A stretch of DNA of 64,000 nt from Mycolicibacterium cosmeticum (GTDB lineage: Bacteria; Actinomycetota; Actinomycetes; Mycobacteriales; Mycobacteriaceae), in assembly GCF_000613185.1 (NCBI RefSeq), contig NZ_CCBB010000001.1, positions 2,976,001 through 3,040,000 on the forward strand. The letters run 5' to 3'. Shown piece by piece: positions 24,940-33,607 of this stretch (within the stretch, counting starts at the first letter, position 1; every line of letters starts with the position of its first letter). The notes below the pieces were generated by a model. It saw nothing but the letters and a program-made list of their open reading frames with translations. It was not told where the DNA came from and made no database searches. Made by a program: the position numbers and the translations under genes.

Positions 24940-26204
24940 AGGCGCCCGCCCTGTTGCAGACAACAGTGTTGTCGGCAGCACTATTCGTGTACCTCACGGC
25001 CGAGATGTTCCCGATCGGCGTACTCACCGATATGACGCGGGATCTGCATACCACCGAATCCAATGCCGGTCGGATGCTTACCGCGTACGCCCTGGTCGCG
25101 GGGGTTGCGATCCTGCCAACTGTCACGCTGACACGGCGCCTCGACCGTCGCGTCGTGCTCGTCGGAGCCCTTGTTGTGCTCGCGGTGTCGCAGGCAGCAC
25201 TCGCGATTGCGCCGAACCTTCCCTCTGCGTTGGCGGCCAGGGCGATCGCCGCGATACCCCACGGACTGCTGTGGTCGACCGTGCCGATCGTCGCGGTGTC
25301 GCTGGTGCCCAAGAACCGGCAGGGACGGGCGACCGCCCAGGTCTTTCTCGGAGGCTCGGCCGCGTTGGTAGGGGGTGCACCGCTGATGACGGGGCTCGCG
25401 TCGTGGATTGGGTGGCGCGCTGCGGCGGGCGCAACGGCGGTGTCGGCAATGCTGCTTGCCGTGCTGTTGTGGGCGGTCTGGTCCGACGTGCAACCGAGCG
25501 AAGAAACGACGGATCAGGCACCCCAAGACGCTTCTTGGCTGCTGCCCGTCACCAGGGTCTGTGTTCTCACGGTTGTGGTGGTCACTGCCAGCTATGCACC
25601 GTTCACATTCTTCGCAGTCATAGCGCAGCCGTATGGCTTTCACTCCTGGTCACTTGGCGGATTGCAGCTTGCGTTCGGCGCGGCGGGCTTGGTTGCTGTT
25701 GCCGGGATCGGAACGCAGATCGACCGCAATCCCCACCGCGCATTGGGGCTGACGGTGACCGGACTGGCGGTGGCATTCGGCGTGCTCGCCCTGGCTCCGC
25801 CGACGATGGTGTTCTTCCTCGGCGTGATCCTCTGGGGCGCAGCGCAGGCCTGCGTGGCGCCGACGATGCAGAGTGCGGCGCTGCGTAGTAGCCCGCGCGC
25901 CGAGGTAATGGCGTCGGCGCTGTTTGTCCTGGCGTTCCAAGTTGGCATCAGCGCAGGCTCGTTGCTGGGCAGCGTGGTGCTCGACCGCGCAGGGCTTTCG
26001 CGGTTATTGGTGGGCGCGCTGCTCGGGCTCATGCCTGTCGTGGCGTTTCTTGTGGCGCAACGCCTTCGGCCGACGGTGGCCGCAGTGACGAAGGAGGTTG
26101 GAAAAGGGCCCTCGGGCGCGTCGAGGGCTTGTGGCGCTGTCGCACCCCCACGCCAAACCCGGGCGATGAAACCCGGAAGAGGTCAGTCCTCGCCGAGTGC
26201 TTGA
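24936..26204 (+). CDS. MFS transporter, drug-efflux-like (SotB/AraJ type)
   Basis: About 422 aa from GTG 24936, which overlaps the hydrolase stop; a start at 24894 would overlap much more. About 12 hydrophobic segments, the charged loop LTRRLDRRVVLVG after TM2, and PHGLLWSTVPIVA in TM4, typical of the sugar-efflux/drug-efflux branch. The last about 30 residues are polar and atypical. Co-transcribed with the hydrolase under the MerR promoter, suggesting a detoxify-and-export unit. Confidence 0.83.
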   Translation: MKAPALLQTTVLSAALFVYLTAEMFPIGVLTDMTRDLHTTESNAGRMLTAYALVAGVAILPTVTLTRRLDRRVVLVGALVVLAVSQAALAIAPNLPSALAARAIAAIPHGLLWSTVPIVAVSLVPKNRQGRATAQVFLGGSAALVGGAPLMTGLASWIGWRAAAGATAVSAMLLAVLLWAVWSDVQPSEETTDQAPQDASWLLPVTRVCVLTVVVVTASYAPFTFFAVIAQPYGFHSWSLGGLQLAFGAAGLVAVAGIGTQIDRNPHRALGLTVTGLAVAFGVLALAPPTMVFFLGVILWGAAQACVAPTMQSAALRSSPRAEVMASALFVLAFQVGISAGSLLGSVVLDRAGLSRLLVGALLGLMPVVAFLVAQRLRPTVAAVTKEVGKGPSGASRACGAVAPPRQTRAMKPGRGQSSPSA

Positions 26205-26384
26205 TCCAGTAGTTGTTTCGGTCTACCAACTTCGCCGCACCCGACCCCAATGCAACTCGCTGCGAGACAGGAACTGATCAATCTCATCTCTTTAGATCCG
26301 AGAGGATCGTTGTCAAGGCGTTGAGATCGCGCGCCGTGCGCCGTCAAGCGCGCCTCTCCGAGCAATCCACCCGGCAGGGTGCGC

Positions 26385-26753
26385 CTATGCCTCACCCAAA
26401 CTCGGCCGGTAGTCCGCGACCTCGGCCTCAGCGGTGAGCAGCGCACCCAATTCGCCCTCCTGCTGGGCAACAAACACACCGATGACCTGACGGCACACCT
26501 CTGGCACGCTGACCCCGCGCATATCCGCAATACGTTTCAACCCGATCAGCATGGACGTCGACACGTGAAACTGTACGGCGAACTGACCGCACGAACCATC
26601 CTCGGGCGGTAACCCCGGACCAACGACCACGGGATGCTCCGACCCGAATTCGTCAACTTCCCTACCGCGAGCCCTCTCAACGGACCCACCACCAGCGCCG
26701 CCACCAACGCCCTCGTCCGGGCCCCGGAACTCCTCATGGCTGAACAAACCCAT
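26385..26753 (-). CDS. Hypothetical protein, 122 aa
   Basis: Minus-strand frame from ATG 26753. The N-terminal half is Gly/Glu-rich and low-complexity. The C-terminal part (QFHVSTSMLIGLKRIADMRGVSV, then a helix QVIGVFVAQQEGELGALL) looks like an ordinary helical domain, faintly ribbon-helix-helix-like. No named family. The opposite strand carries a 77-codon frame with no such features, so this strand is preferred. Confidence 0.4.
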   Translation of the reverse strand: MGLFSHEEFRGPDEGVGGGAGGGSVERARGREVDEFGSEHPVVVGPGLPPEDGSCGQFAVQFHVSTSMLIGLKRIADMRGVSVPEVCRQVIGVFVAQQEGELGALLTAEAEVADYRPSLGEA

Positions 26754-26909
26754 TGCGTCCACGCTAGACCTTGCAGAATGCCGATGCCGCCAAGTGAGCG
26801 TGTGTGGCGGAATACGAGCTCCCCGGGTCTGACCATCCATCTCGGCGGACTTTCTGTTGCGGGAAGCGGGATTTTATGGCTGCCGAGATGGGTCGTTAGC
26901 GTCCGATTC

Positions 26910-28514
26910 ATGGGATGGAATTTTCTGTCGGCCGCACAGCTAACGGTCGCGTTGCGCGCTGGTGAGGTGTCCTCGGTGGAATTGACCGAGGCCGCGATCG
27001 CGGAAATTGAGCGGCACGACCGAGCGATCAACGCGATCTGCGTGCGGGACTTCGATCGGGCGCGGCACGCTGCCCGGCTCGCCGACCAAGCCCGTGCGCG
27101 TGGTGAAGATCGTGCGTTGCTGGGCATTCCGGTGACGGTCAAGGAGTCCTACAGCGTGGCCGGGCTACCCACGACCTGGGGCCGGCCGGAGAACCGTGGG
27201 TTCGTGCCGTCCGAAGACGCTGTCCAAGTGTCGCGGCTCAAGGCCGCCGGCGCGGTGGTGCTGGGCAAGACGAACGTGCCGATGGGGCTGCAAGGTTTGC
27301 AGACTCGCAACGAGCTGCACGGCGTGACCAACAATCCGTGGGACCACGGTCGGACGGCGGGCGGATCGTCGGGCGGGTCGGCGGCCGCGCTGGCGTCCGG
27401 GTTCGGTGCGCTGTCCATCGGATCCGACCTCGCCGGCTCACTGCGCACGCCCGCGCACTTCTGCGGTGTCTACGGACACAAACCGACACTCGGACTGGCG
27501 GCCATGCGCGGTATGACCCCGCCCCGAGCGCCGGCACTACCGGCCGACTCCGACCTCGCCGTCGTCGGTCCGATGGCGCGCGCTCCCGGTGACCTCACAC
27601 TCCTGCTCGACGTGATGGCCGGACCCGACCCACTGACACACGGTGTGGCACACACGGTGTCGCTGCCACCCCCGCGCCACGAGGTACTCGGGGACTTCCG
27701 AGTACTGGTCCTCGAGGAGCATCCGTGTATTGCAACCGGAAACGCGGTGCGTGCCGGTGTCAATCGGGTGGCCGACGCACTCGTCTCCAGTGGTGCCTGG
27801 GTTGAACGGCACAGCTCGCTGTTACCCGATCTGGCCGAAGCCGCCTCGCTGTTCACGCTCCTGCTGTTCTCCGGTTCGGTGGCGCGCTTCCCCATTGACG
27901 GATACGACATCTTGCGCACCCGCGTTGCGCTTTTGAGCGCGGAGGACGACAGTTTGAACGCGGCGCGGCTGCGCGGAATGGTCTTGAGCCATCGCGACTG
28001 GATCGAGGTGACCCACCGTCGCGAGATCCATCGGCATGGCTGGCGGCAGCTGTTCGGCGAGTTCGATGCCGTGGTGTGTCCGATCACGCCGACTCCCGCG
28101 TTCCCGCACGACCCCAACCCAGATCTGTTGGGATGCCGGATCGACATCGACGGCGTCGACTACGCGTTCATCGACCAACTCGTGTGGGCTGGTCTGGCAA
28201 CGATGCCCGGCCTGCCCGCTACCGCCATACCTGCGGGCCGATCCGCCGAGGGATTGCCGGTAGGGGTGCAGCTCATCGGTCCTATGTTTGAGGACCGCAC
28301 TCCACTACGGCTGGCCGAGCTGCTCGAACAGCAGATCGGCGGCTTCCAACAACCGAGTTCCGGCGTTGCGCCGGTTGCCTGGCGCGGCCCCCGAACACCC
28401 TCGGGCGGCACGGCCGGCGGCGCCGTGCGCACAACCGCGCCAGCTGCGTCCACGCGTCCGCGTCATGCCTCCGCCACCCCCCAAACAGCCGGTGCCACCA
28501 TCAGTCGTAGATGA
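26910..28514 (+). CDS. Amidase (amidase signature family)
   Basis: 534 aa from ATG 26910; an upstream extension to 26634 has no protein character. The amidase signature triad is visible: Lys in VTVKESYS, cis-Ser in AGGSSGGSAA, and nucleophile Ser in GSDLAGSLRTPA. The usual GxHxPT segment reads GHKPTLGL. The last about 50 residues are Pro/Ala/Arg-rich and probably not part of the fold. Hydrolyses an amide to acid and ammonia; substrate unknown. Its 3' end overlaps the end of the convergent arr gene by 14 bases. Confidence 0.88.
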   Translation: MGWNFLSAAQLTVALRAGEVSSVELTEAAIAEIERHDRAINAICVRDFDRARHAARLADQARARGEDRALLGIPVTVKESYSVAGLPTTWGRPENRGFVPSEDAVQVSRLKAAGAVVLGKTNVPMGLQGLQTRNELHGVTNNPWDHGRTAGGSSGGSAAALASGFGALSIGSDLAGSLRTPAHFCGVYGHKPTLGLAAMRGMTPPRAPALPADSDLAVVGPMARAPGDLTLLLDVMAGPDPLTHGVAHTVSLPPPRHEVLGDFRVLVLEEHPCIATGNAVRAGVNRVADALVSSGAWVERHSSLLPDLAEAASLFTLLLFSGSVARFPIDGYDILRTRVALLSAEDDSLNAARLRGMVLSHRDWIEVTHRREIHRHGWRQLFGEFDAVVCPITPTPAFPHDPNPDLLGCRIDIDGVDYAFIDQLVWAGLATMPGLPATAIPAGRSAEGLPVGVQLIGPMFEDRTPLRLAELLEQQIGGFQQPSSGVAPVAWRGPRTPSGGTAGGAVRTTAPAASTRPRHASATPQTAGATISRR

Positions 28515-28928
28515 CATCGAGTCCACGCCGCCGAAGGTCGGCCAGGCCATCACGCATCGCTTGAAGCTGTTCGGGCGTATGCCCCACCCAGTCGGTCAGC
28601 TCCCAATAATCTTCACGGGCTGCCGCGTGCGGTAGGAACGCGTCGGGTTTCCGGGGAGCTTCTTGTCCGTGACGTTCGGGTCATCCTCCAACTCCCCTTC
28701 CGGTTCCACGATGTATATCCTGCAGCGGCCTTCGCCCGCCGCCAGTTCGGCACCCCATACCGCCGCGTCCAGCGTTTGGGTGACGTAGACGTGGTTCATG
28801 ACCCGCGCTTGGTCGTAATTCGACCGATGCCCCGGTACCAGCCGATCGCCCACCGCCAGGTCTGCTTTGGTGCCGTGAAGATAGGCGCCTGATTCGTGGA
28901 CTTCAAAGGGTTTTGGCGTGCTGTTCAC
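28501..28928 (-). pseudogene. arr: Rifampin ADP-ribosyltransferase (Arr), frameshifted near the end
   Basis: The first 110 codons match Arr: PFEVHESGAYLHGTKADL with the catalytic His, VYVTQTLDAA with the Tyr, and DDPNVTDKKLPGNPTRSY with the Asp. The frame stops after QPVKIIGS. The expected tail (ELTDWVGHTPEQLQAMRDGL then ADLRRRGLDVIYD) follows in another frame up to 28501. One missing G in a GGG(G) run at 28602-28604 accounts for it. Arr inactivates rifampicin by ADP-ribosylating its C23 hydroxyl using NAD. As read, the protein lacks its last about 35 residues. Whether this is true decay or an assembly error is open. Confidence 0.85.
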
Positions 28929-29102
28929 AACATCCCTTCCATCGTTGTTTCGCGGTCCGAGGATTGTGCGGCATATCGGGGGGCTTGCGGCAAGGCCCCC
29001 TATCTGCCATAAATTGAGAGTGGGCAGAGGGCCAACCCCACACGGCTCTCGCCGGCGGTGCTCACATCCGCATGAAGGGCAACGGCACCGCGTAACTGCA
29101 CC

Positions 29103-29693
29103 GTGAATGCGGCTGCCGATGTGCTGAGCACGCGTTGTTGCGACGAGAAATGGTGTCGGAGTGTCGATACGCGCCGCGCGTCACCGACGCCGAGCCGCCT
29201 GGTTGACGGCAAGGAACTAGATCGATCAAGGATCTCCGCAGCAACTGCAGATCTGTTGCGCAAACGAATGAAGCAATGTAAATCGTTGGTATTCAAGACA
29301 TCTGCGTCCTCATCGTCGTCTGAATGGATGCCCTGGGAACTTGCCTACCTCGATGGCCTCAAAGGCTCCCGCATATCGATCATGCCCATTGATGACGGGG
29401 GCGTCGGAATGAAGGGACAGGAGTACCTCGAGTTATACCCAGCCATCGAGAAGCTGCCCAGCGTGGGCGGAGGATCGGTGGCCGCGGCAGTGAACGCCAA
29501 AGGCAGTTACATGAGGCGGAAGGACTTCGCCGCCGGCATTCCGCGGCGCACTACGTGCTACCCGGTAGTGCGATGTGGGCGCCAGCCCTCCCCGATCTTG
29601 GCCGGTGGCAGCAATGAAACGACGTCCTGCGAGGGGCAATCTCAAAGGTGTCAACAGGTTACGCCGAGATCGGCCCACGAGACTCGGCACTAG
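29103..29693 (+). CDS. Possible TIR-like domain protein, perhaps degraded
   Basis: 196 codons from an uncertain start. The middle (about residues 34-115) has the pattern of a TIR-like/DUF1863 fold: ELDRSRISAATADLLRKRM, CKSLVFKTSASSSSSEWMPW, ELAYLDGLKGSRISIMPI and GQEYLELYPAIEKL. These correspond to the helix before and the strand after the S-x-W-x-x-W-E core of such proteins. The expected first strand (a phenylalanine-isoleucine-serine-type motif) is not seen, and the last about 65 residues are Cys/Arg-rich and noise-like, so the gene may be truncated or frameshifted. TIR-like proteins often cleave NAD or act in anti-phage defence. Confidence 0.45.
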   Translation: MNAAADVLSTRCCDEKWCRSVDTRRASPTPSRLVDGKELDRSRISAATADLLRKRMKQCKSLVFKTSASSSSSEWMPWELAYLDGLKGSRISIMPIDDGGVGMKGQEYLELYPAIEKLPSVGGGSVAAAVNAKGSYMRRKDFAAGIPRRTTCYPVVRCGRQPSPILAGGSNETTSCEGQSQRCQQVTPRSAHETRH

Positions 29694-29706
29694 AGAGGAA
29701 TAGATT

Positions 29707-29919
29707 GTGAAGATTCGCTACATGGCCCCGGTGGTCGTTGCCGCAGCGGCAGCTGCAATCGGGTTCGCTCCCTCCGCATTGGCTCAGGACTCCTCGTCCG
29801 CGACCCAGGGCGCGATCACCCCCTCCTACGTGGCGACGCCGGGACAGTCGGCGCTGAACGCCGCGGCGCTGCAGCAGCCGTTCGGCGGAGACACGTCGGC
29901 CCTGCTCTTCCACCACTGA
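29707..29919 (+). CDS. Small secreted protein, 70 aa
   Basis: GTG start with AGAGG about 10 bases upstream. A clear Sec signal peptide (MKIRYMAPVVVAAAAAAIGF..., cleavage at ALA-QD) is followed by a mature part of about 43 residues, Ser/Thr/Gln-rich and ending LLFHH. No Cys. Many mycobacteria encode such small exported proteins of unknown function. No partner gene is evident. Confidence 0.65.
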   Translation: MKIRYMAPVVVAAAAAAIGFAPSALAQDSSSATQGAITPSYVATPGQSALNAAALQQPFGGDTSALLFHH

Positions 29920-30623
29920 TCCGCACACCCGGGCGGAATGTCGTGTCCGTCAGAAGCGTCATCGCCGCACTCGCCGGAGGGCTCGTCGACTTCACGCCGA
30001 TCACAGTGGCCGCACCGCTGTTCCTGGCCGACGGACCGACGTCGACAGCGCCTTCGCACAGGACGCGCAGATCTCAGCGGAGACGGGTGCCCGTCGGGGG
30101 GTGCGGGTTTCGGCGCGGATGGCGGGGTCGGGGATGGCGCCTCGCCCTGACGACAGACTTCGTCACTGTGGCGAATCGACTGCGTCGCCCCTGCCGTCTC
30201 GGTGGTCGGAACAGGTGGACAGGCAGTGGCCGGGAAGATGACCACTGGGAAATGAGGTAGTCGGTGAGACAAAGCTCGGGGCTACTGTCGTGTGACAGTT
30301 CATAAAGGCCCAGGTCAGCCGCGTGTGAAATGCAACGGGCCGTCAGAACCTACAGTAAAAGGGGCGGTAGTACTTCGATCGGCTCACGCCATGCCTTCGG
30401 CTCCGGCTCCGGGCGGGAGCAGTGTGGGCGGCCGCCATCATCGCGAGGACACCGCGTTAGGTTCGTGCGGAGTTCATCCATTCGCGGAGCCAGGGCAACA
30501 CCACTTCGTCAGCTGAATTCGACGCGTCAAGTTCCACTGCACGCTGTGCCGGCGGATCCAGTTCGGGACAACTGATTGCACTGGACATCGGCCATGGACG
30601 ACGAGACTCCCATCGCCGGCGGT
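29920..30623. other. Region without a supported gene
   Basis: About 700 bases. A + strand frame from 29943 begins with a hydrophobic-looking stretch (VIAALAGGLVDFTPITVAAP) but then becomes Arg-rich noise; it may be a relic of a small secreted protein. Nothing else recognised. It separates the decayed region from the monoamine catabolic cluster. Confidence 0.4.
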
Positions 30624-31928
30624 TCAGTGGTGCAGCGCTGCCAGTGTCTCTACGGCCACCTTCTTGCCACTCTCGATGGCCCCGTCGATGAATCCGGCCC
30701 AACCTTCGGCATAGTCAGAACCGGCAAGGCGCACCCGCCCGCGAGCCGACCGCGTTGCGTTGTGAACGGCTTCGAGTTGGTTGGGCCGCAGCATCGGCCA
30801 GGTTTCGCCGGACAACGCGTCAGCCACCCAGTCGTGGCCATCGACCGCCACCACCTCCAGATCGGGGATCCATTGGCGCAGCGCGGTTTCGACAGCGCGT
30901 TGATCGGTGACGTCTATCTTCCGCGCGTCGGCGCCGAACGCCACGATCAAGCTGTCGTCGTCGAGGTCGCCTTCGTACTGGAAGAAGTTCAACGGGCACG
31001 AACTGGGGCCAAGCGCCGCCACCGCGCCTACTGACCCCCTCACACGAACCCATACCTTGCAGCCCGTGGACGCCTGGCCCTCGCGCGCCACGGCGGCCAG
31101 CGCCGATGGCAGAGCGGGCGCGAACTCGATGCTGCTGAGGATGTTCAACGGCAGCGTGACCACGACCTGTCGCGCGGTCAGGACTTCACCGGTGCTGAGT
31201 TCCACCCGAGCCCCCTCGGTGTCGCTGATGATGCCCCGGACGCGCGAGTTGAGCCGCACCTGCGCAGTGCTCTGCGCGGCGATTGCATCCAGCAACGATT
31301 TCGTTCCGCCGGCCAGCTTGTACGTCGCGCACGCCTCGAACAGCAGTCGCCAATTCCCGCCGGTCAGCGCGCACCAGCGCAATCCCTGGGTGTAGGCCGC
31401 CACCGTGGGTGACCCGCTGAAGTTCAGCGCCCACATGCCCTCGACCAGCGCGTGCTGTTCCTCATCCAGGCCGAGCGCCTCGATCTTCTCCGCGATGGTG
31501 AGGTGATCGATCGACTTCACCGCGTCGGTGACCGGGTGGATCCGGAAAGGATTGGGGAACACCTCGGCAGAGCCCGCCAGCACCGCCGACATCCCAGGAT
31601 CCAACAGCGCGAACATTTCCTCGGCAGTGCCACGTCTGACCTGACCACCCGCGCGCCACAGTGCCGTGGTGGGGCTGGGACTGCTGGTCAACGGAAGACC
31701 GAAACGCTCGACCTCCGCCCAGACATGCGGCTGGGACCAATGCACCCATGTTCCCCCGATTTCCAGCGACTTACCCAATGCGCTCGGCCGTGTCCAGGTC
31801 CGCCCGCCGAGACGGTCACGAGCCTCTACCACGATGACCGACGCGCCGCGCTGGGTCAGCTCCCGCGCCGCGGTGATACCGGCAAATCCACCACCGACGA
31901 CCACGACGTCGGCTGCGAAGCGTGACAT
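30624..31928 (-). CDS. Flavin monoamine oxidase
   Basis: 434 aa from ATG 31928, with AAGGA about ten bases upstream. It has the N-terminal FAD dinucleotide motif VVVGGGFAGITAARELTQRG, the conserved RDRLGGRTWT, and the C-terminal GSDYAEGWAGFIDGAIESG of the amine oxidase family. It oxidises primary amines to aldehydes with release of ammonia and hydrogen peroxide. It lies 76 bases after the moaF gene on the same strand. With the copper amine oxidase at 47578 the cluster has two chemically different enzymes for the same step. Confidence 0.9.
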   Translation of the reverse strand: MSRFAADVVVVGGGFAGITAARELTQRGASVIVVEARDRLGGRTWTRPSALGKSLEIGGTWVHWSQPHVWAEVERFGLPLTSSPSPTTALWRAGGQVRRGTAEEMFALLDPGMSAVLAGSAEVFPNPFRIHPVTDAVKSIDHLTIAEKIEALGLDEEQHALVEGMWALNFSGSPTVAAYTQGLRWCALTGGNWRLLFEACATYKLAGGTKSLLDAIAAQSTAQVRLNSRVRGIISDTEGARVELSTGEVLTARQVVVTLPLNILSSIEFAPALPSALAAVAREGQASTGCKVWVRVRGSVGAVAALGPSSCPLNFFQYEGDLDDDSLIVAFGADARKIDVTDQRAVETALRQWIPDLEVVAVDGHDWVADALSGETWPMLRPNQLEAVHNATRSARGRVRLAGSDYAEGWAGFIDGAIESGKKVAVETLAALHH

Positions 31929-32004
31929 AGGAGAATCCTTCCTGCCGTGCGTGGGGTCACGGCCCACCTGGCCGTCACGGTTGGGCAGCCGGGAGCGGAA
32001 ATGT

Positions 32005-32799
32005 TCAGTCGACGGGGTAGGAGGTGTCGTTGAGGACGGTGAACCTGCTGTCGAAGGGCAGGTGTACCGGCTCCAGGGTCGGCCCGTTCCAACAAAACAT
32101 GCGACCGATCGAGCGGCGGTTGGTGAGATCGATGACGACTATCGACTCGACGGGCATCACCGTCTCACTCCAGTGGAGGATCACGATGCCGTCGGCGAGT
32201 TCGAACACCTGAATCGGATCGACATCGGCGAGGCCCGCCTCGCCGCCGTTGATGCAGTGCCACACGAATGTTCCGGCATTGAGATAGATGTGCTCGTACT
32301 GCTCGGTGGGACTGTAGCGGTAGAAGATCCGCTTGCCGACCAGTGCGGTGGAAGGCTGACGGGGCTCGATGGGCCCGGCGCCGGTGATGCGGCCGTTGAT
32401 GAAGTCCGTCCGCATGCGGATTGCCCCGTTACGGTCGGTGAACGACGAGTCTGCGACGGTCACCTTGCCGTCGGCACGGTCGATGATCATCGACACGTCG
32501 CTTGCGCCGGCGCCCTCGCCCTTGACGAAATCGACGAAGAAGATGCCGGCGCGGACTTCAACAGCTCGGTATGGGTGAGTGCCGGTCGCCCCTGCGCCGT
32601 CCCCGGCCGTGATCGTCCACGTGACCTGGCCGGCCTCGAAACGGTGTCTGATCACCCAGCCATTGTCGAACTCGATGTCGATGTCCGGCCCCTCCAGTGC
32701 GGCACTGGCGGGAAGGCTCGGCTCGCCGAATCCGTCGAGCATGGTGGCGACGGCAGGCCAGTCGTCGGTCGGCACATAGCCCTGCTCCTGGGTGTTCAT
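32005..32799 (-). CDS. MoaF-like protein of monoamine catabolism
   Basis: 264 aa from ATG 32799, preceded by GAGGAGACAAC. Two lipocalin-like halves are suggested by repeated beta patterns (IEFDNGWVIRHRFEAGQVTW; KRIFYRYSPTEQYEHIYLN; IVILHWSETVMPVESIVVID). This looks like MoaF, first noted in the monoamine (moa) regulon of Klebsiella; MoaF_N/MoaF_C are the Pfam names I associate with it. Its role is unknown, perhaps binding the aldehyde or amine. It heads an apparent two-gene operon with the flavin amine oxidase, divergent from a TetR gene. Confidence 0.7.
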   Translation of the reverse strand: MNTQEQGYVPTDDWPAVATMLDGFGEPSLPASAALEGPDIDIEFDNGWVIRHRFEAGQVTWTITAGDGAGATGTHPYRAVEVRAGIFFVDFVKGEGAGASDVSMIIDRADGKVTVADSSFTDRNGAIRMRTDFINGRITGAGPIEPRQPSTALVGKRIFYRYSPTEQYEHIYLNAGTFVWHCINGGEAGLADVDPIQVFELADGIVILHWSETVMPVESIVVIDLTNRRSIGRMFCWNGPTLEPVHLPFDSRFTVLNDTSYPVD

Positions 32800-32873
32800 G
32801 TTGTCTCCTCGTGGGATCGACGGTGCAACGAGCGGACGACGCCGAAGACAGTGTTGTCTCGACCACTGCGCAC

Positions 32874-32912
32874 CTAAGCACTTGCTTAAATCACACTTAA
32901 GCAAGTGCTTAG
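32874..32912. promoter_or_regulatory. Double palindromic TetR operator, moaF/TetR divergent region
   Basis: Two perfect 16-base arms (CTAAGCACTTGCTTAA and its complement TTAAGCAAGTGCTTAG) flank ATCACAC. Each arm is itself palindromic (TAAGCA-CT-TGCTTA), so the site may be two adjacent TetR sites with centres 23 bp apart. It lies between moaF (start 32799) and the TetR gene (start about 32966), so both directions would be repressed. Confidence 0.8.
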
Positions 32913-32965
32913 TTTCCTGTCAAGGGTCAATATGCCGAGGCGTCCTGGGTGCTTATGCTGTGACC

Positions 32966-33547
32966 GTGAAGCGCGCGACTAGAAGTGTGAATTACGGGGA
33001 AGGTCGGGAGGCCCTTCTCCATGCTGCTGTGCAGGTGGCGGCCGAAAAAGGCTTGCGCGGTCTCACATTTCGCGCGGTCGCTCTGGAAGCGGGCGTGAAC
33101 AACACGCTGATCGCCCACCACTTCGGCTCGCGGGACAACCTCTTGGCGGCGGCGTTGGAATGGAGCGTCGATCGCTCCATGGCGGGTGCCGACTTGTCGG
33201 AATACGCCAGTGATCCGGCCGTCTTTCGAAACGCACTGGTAGAGAACGTATTGTCTGAGCCGGAACTCGCCACGTTCCAGTACGAGATGATCTTGGAGGC
33301 GCGCAGACGCCCGGAGCTGCGACCGATCGTCCGAGAGCTCTATCGCAGGTACGTGGACAAGATCGCGGCGGGCAGACTCCATAATCTTCCGCACGCCGCG
33401 GATGGCTTGGATCTGGCGCTGTTCGCGGCGCTCGACGGGCTGATGCTCCAGTACATCTGCGGATCCATCAGCGAGGCCCAGGTGGCCGAAGCCGTCGACG
33501 CCCTTGCCCTTGCCGTCAACAGCAACGCTGCCGTCGCGACTGACTGA
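32966..33547 (+). CDS. TetR-family regulator of the moaF/amine oxidase operon
   Basis: About 193 aa from GTG 32966; a GTG two codons earlier (32960) is equally possible. HTH: LRGLTFRAVALEAGVNNTLI followed by AHHFGSRDNLLAAAL, the TetR_N pattern. The C-terminal ligand domain is divergent. It is transcribed away from moaF with the double operator between, so autoregulation and repression of moaF and the amine oxidase are likely. The inducer would be an amine or its aldehyde (inference). Confidence 0.87.
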   Translation: MKRATRSVNYGEGREALLHAAVQVAAEKGLRGLTFRAVALEAGVNNTLIAHHFGSRDNLLAAALEWSVDRSMAGADLSEYASDPAVFRNALVENVLSEPELATFQYEMILEARRRPELRPIVRELYRRYVDKIAAGRLHNLPHAADGLDLALFAALDGLMLQYICGSISEAQVAEAVDALALAVNSNAAVATD

Positions 33548-33607
33548 CAAGGTGTAGCGGCCCTGTGCACTGTGCCGCGATTGGCCAGCAGCACAGACGT
33601 CTTTGAC

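Noticed and set aside
23473..24981. 502-codon minus-strand open frame
   Set aside because: It crosses the MerR gene and the antisense of the hydrolase gene in a different frame. Its translation is Arg/Ser/Pro-rich noise.
31666..32877. 403-codon + strand open frame over moaF
   Set aside because: Antisense of moaF and part of the amine oxidase gene; Asp/Gly/Val-rich shadow with no motif.
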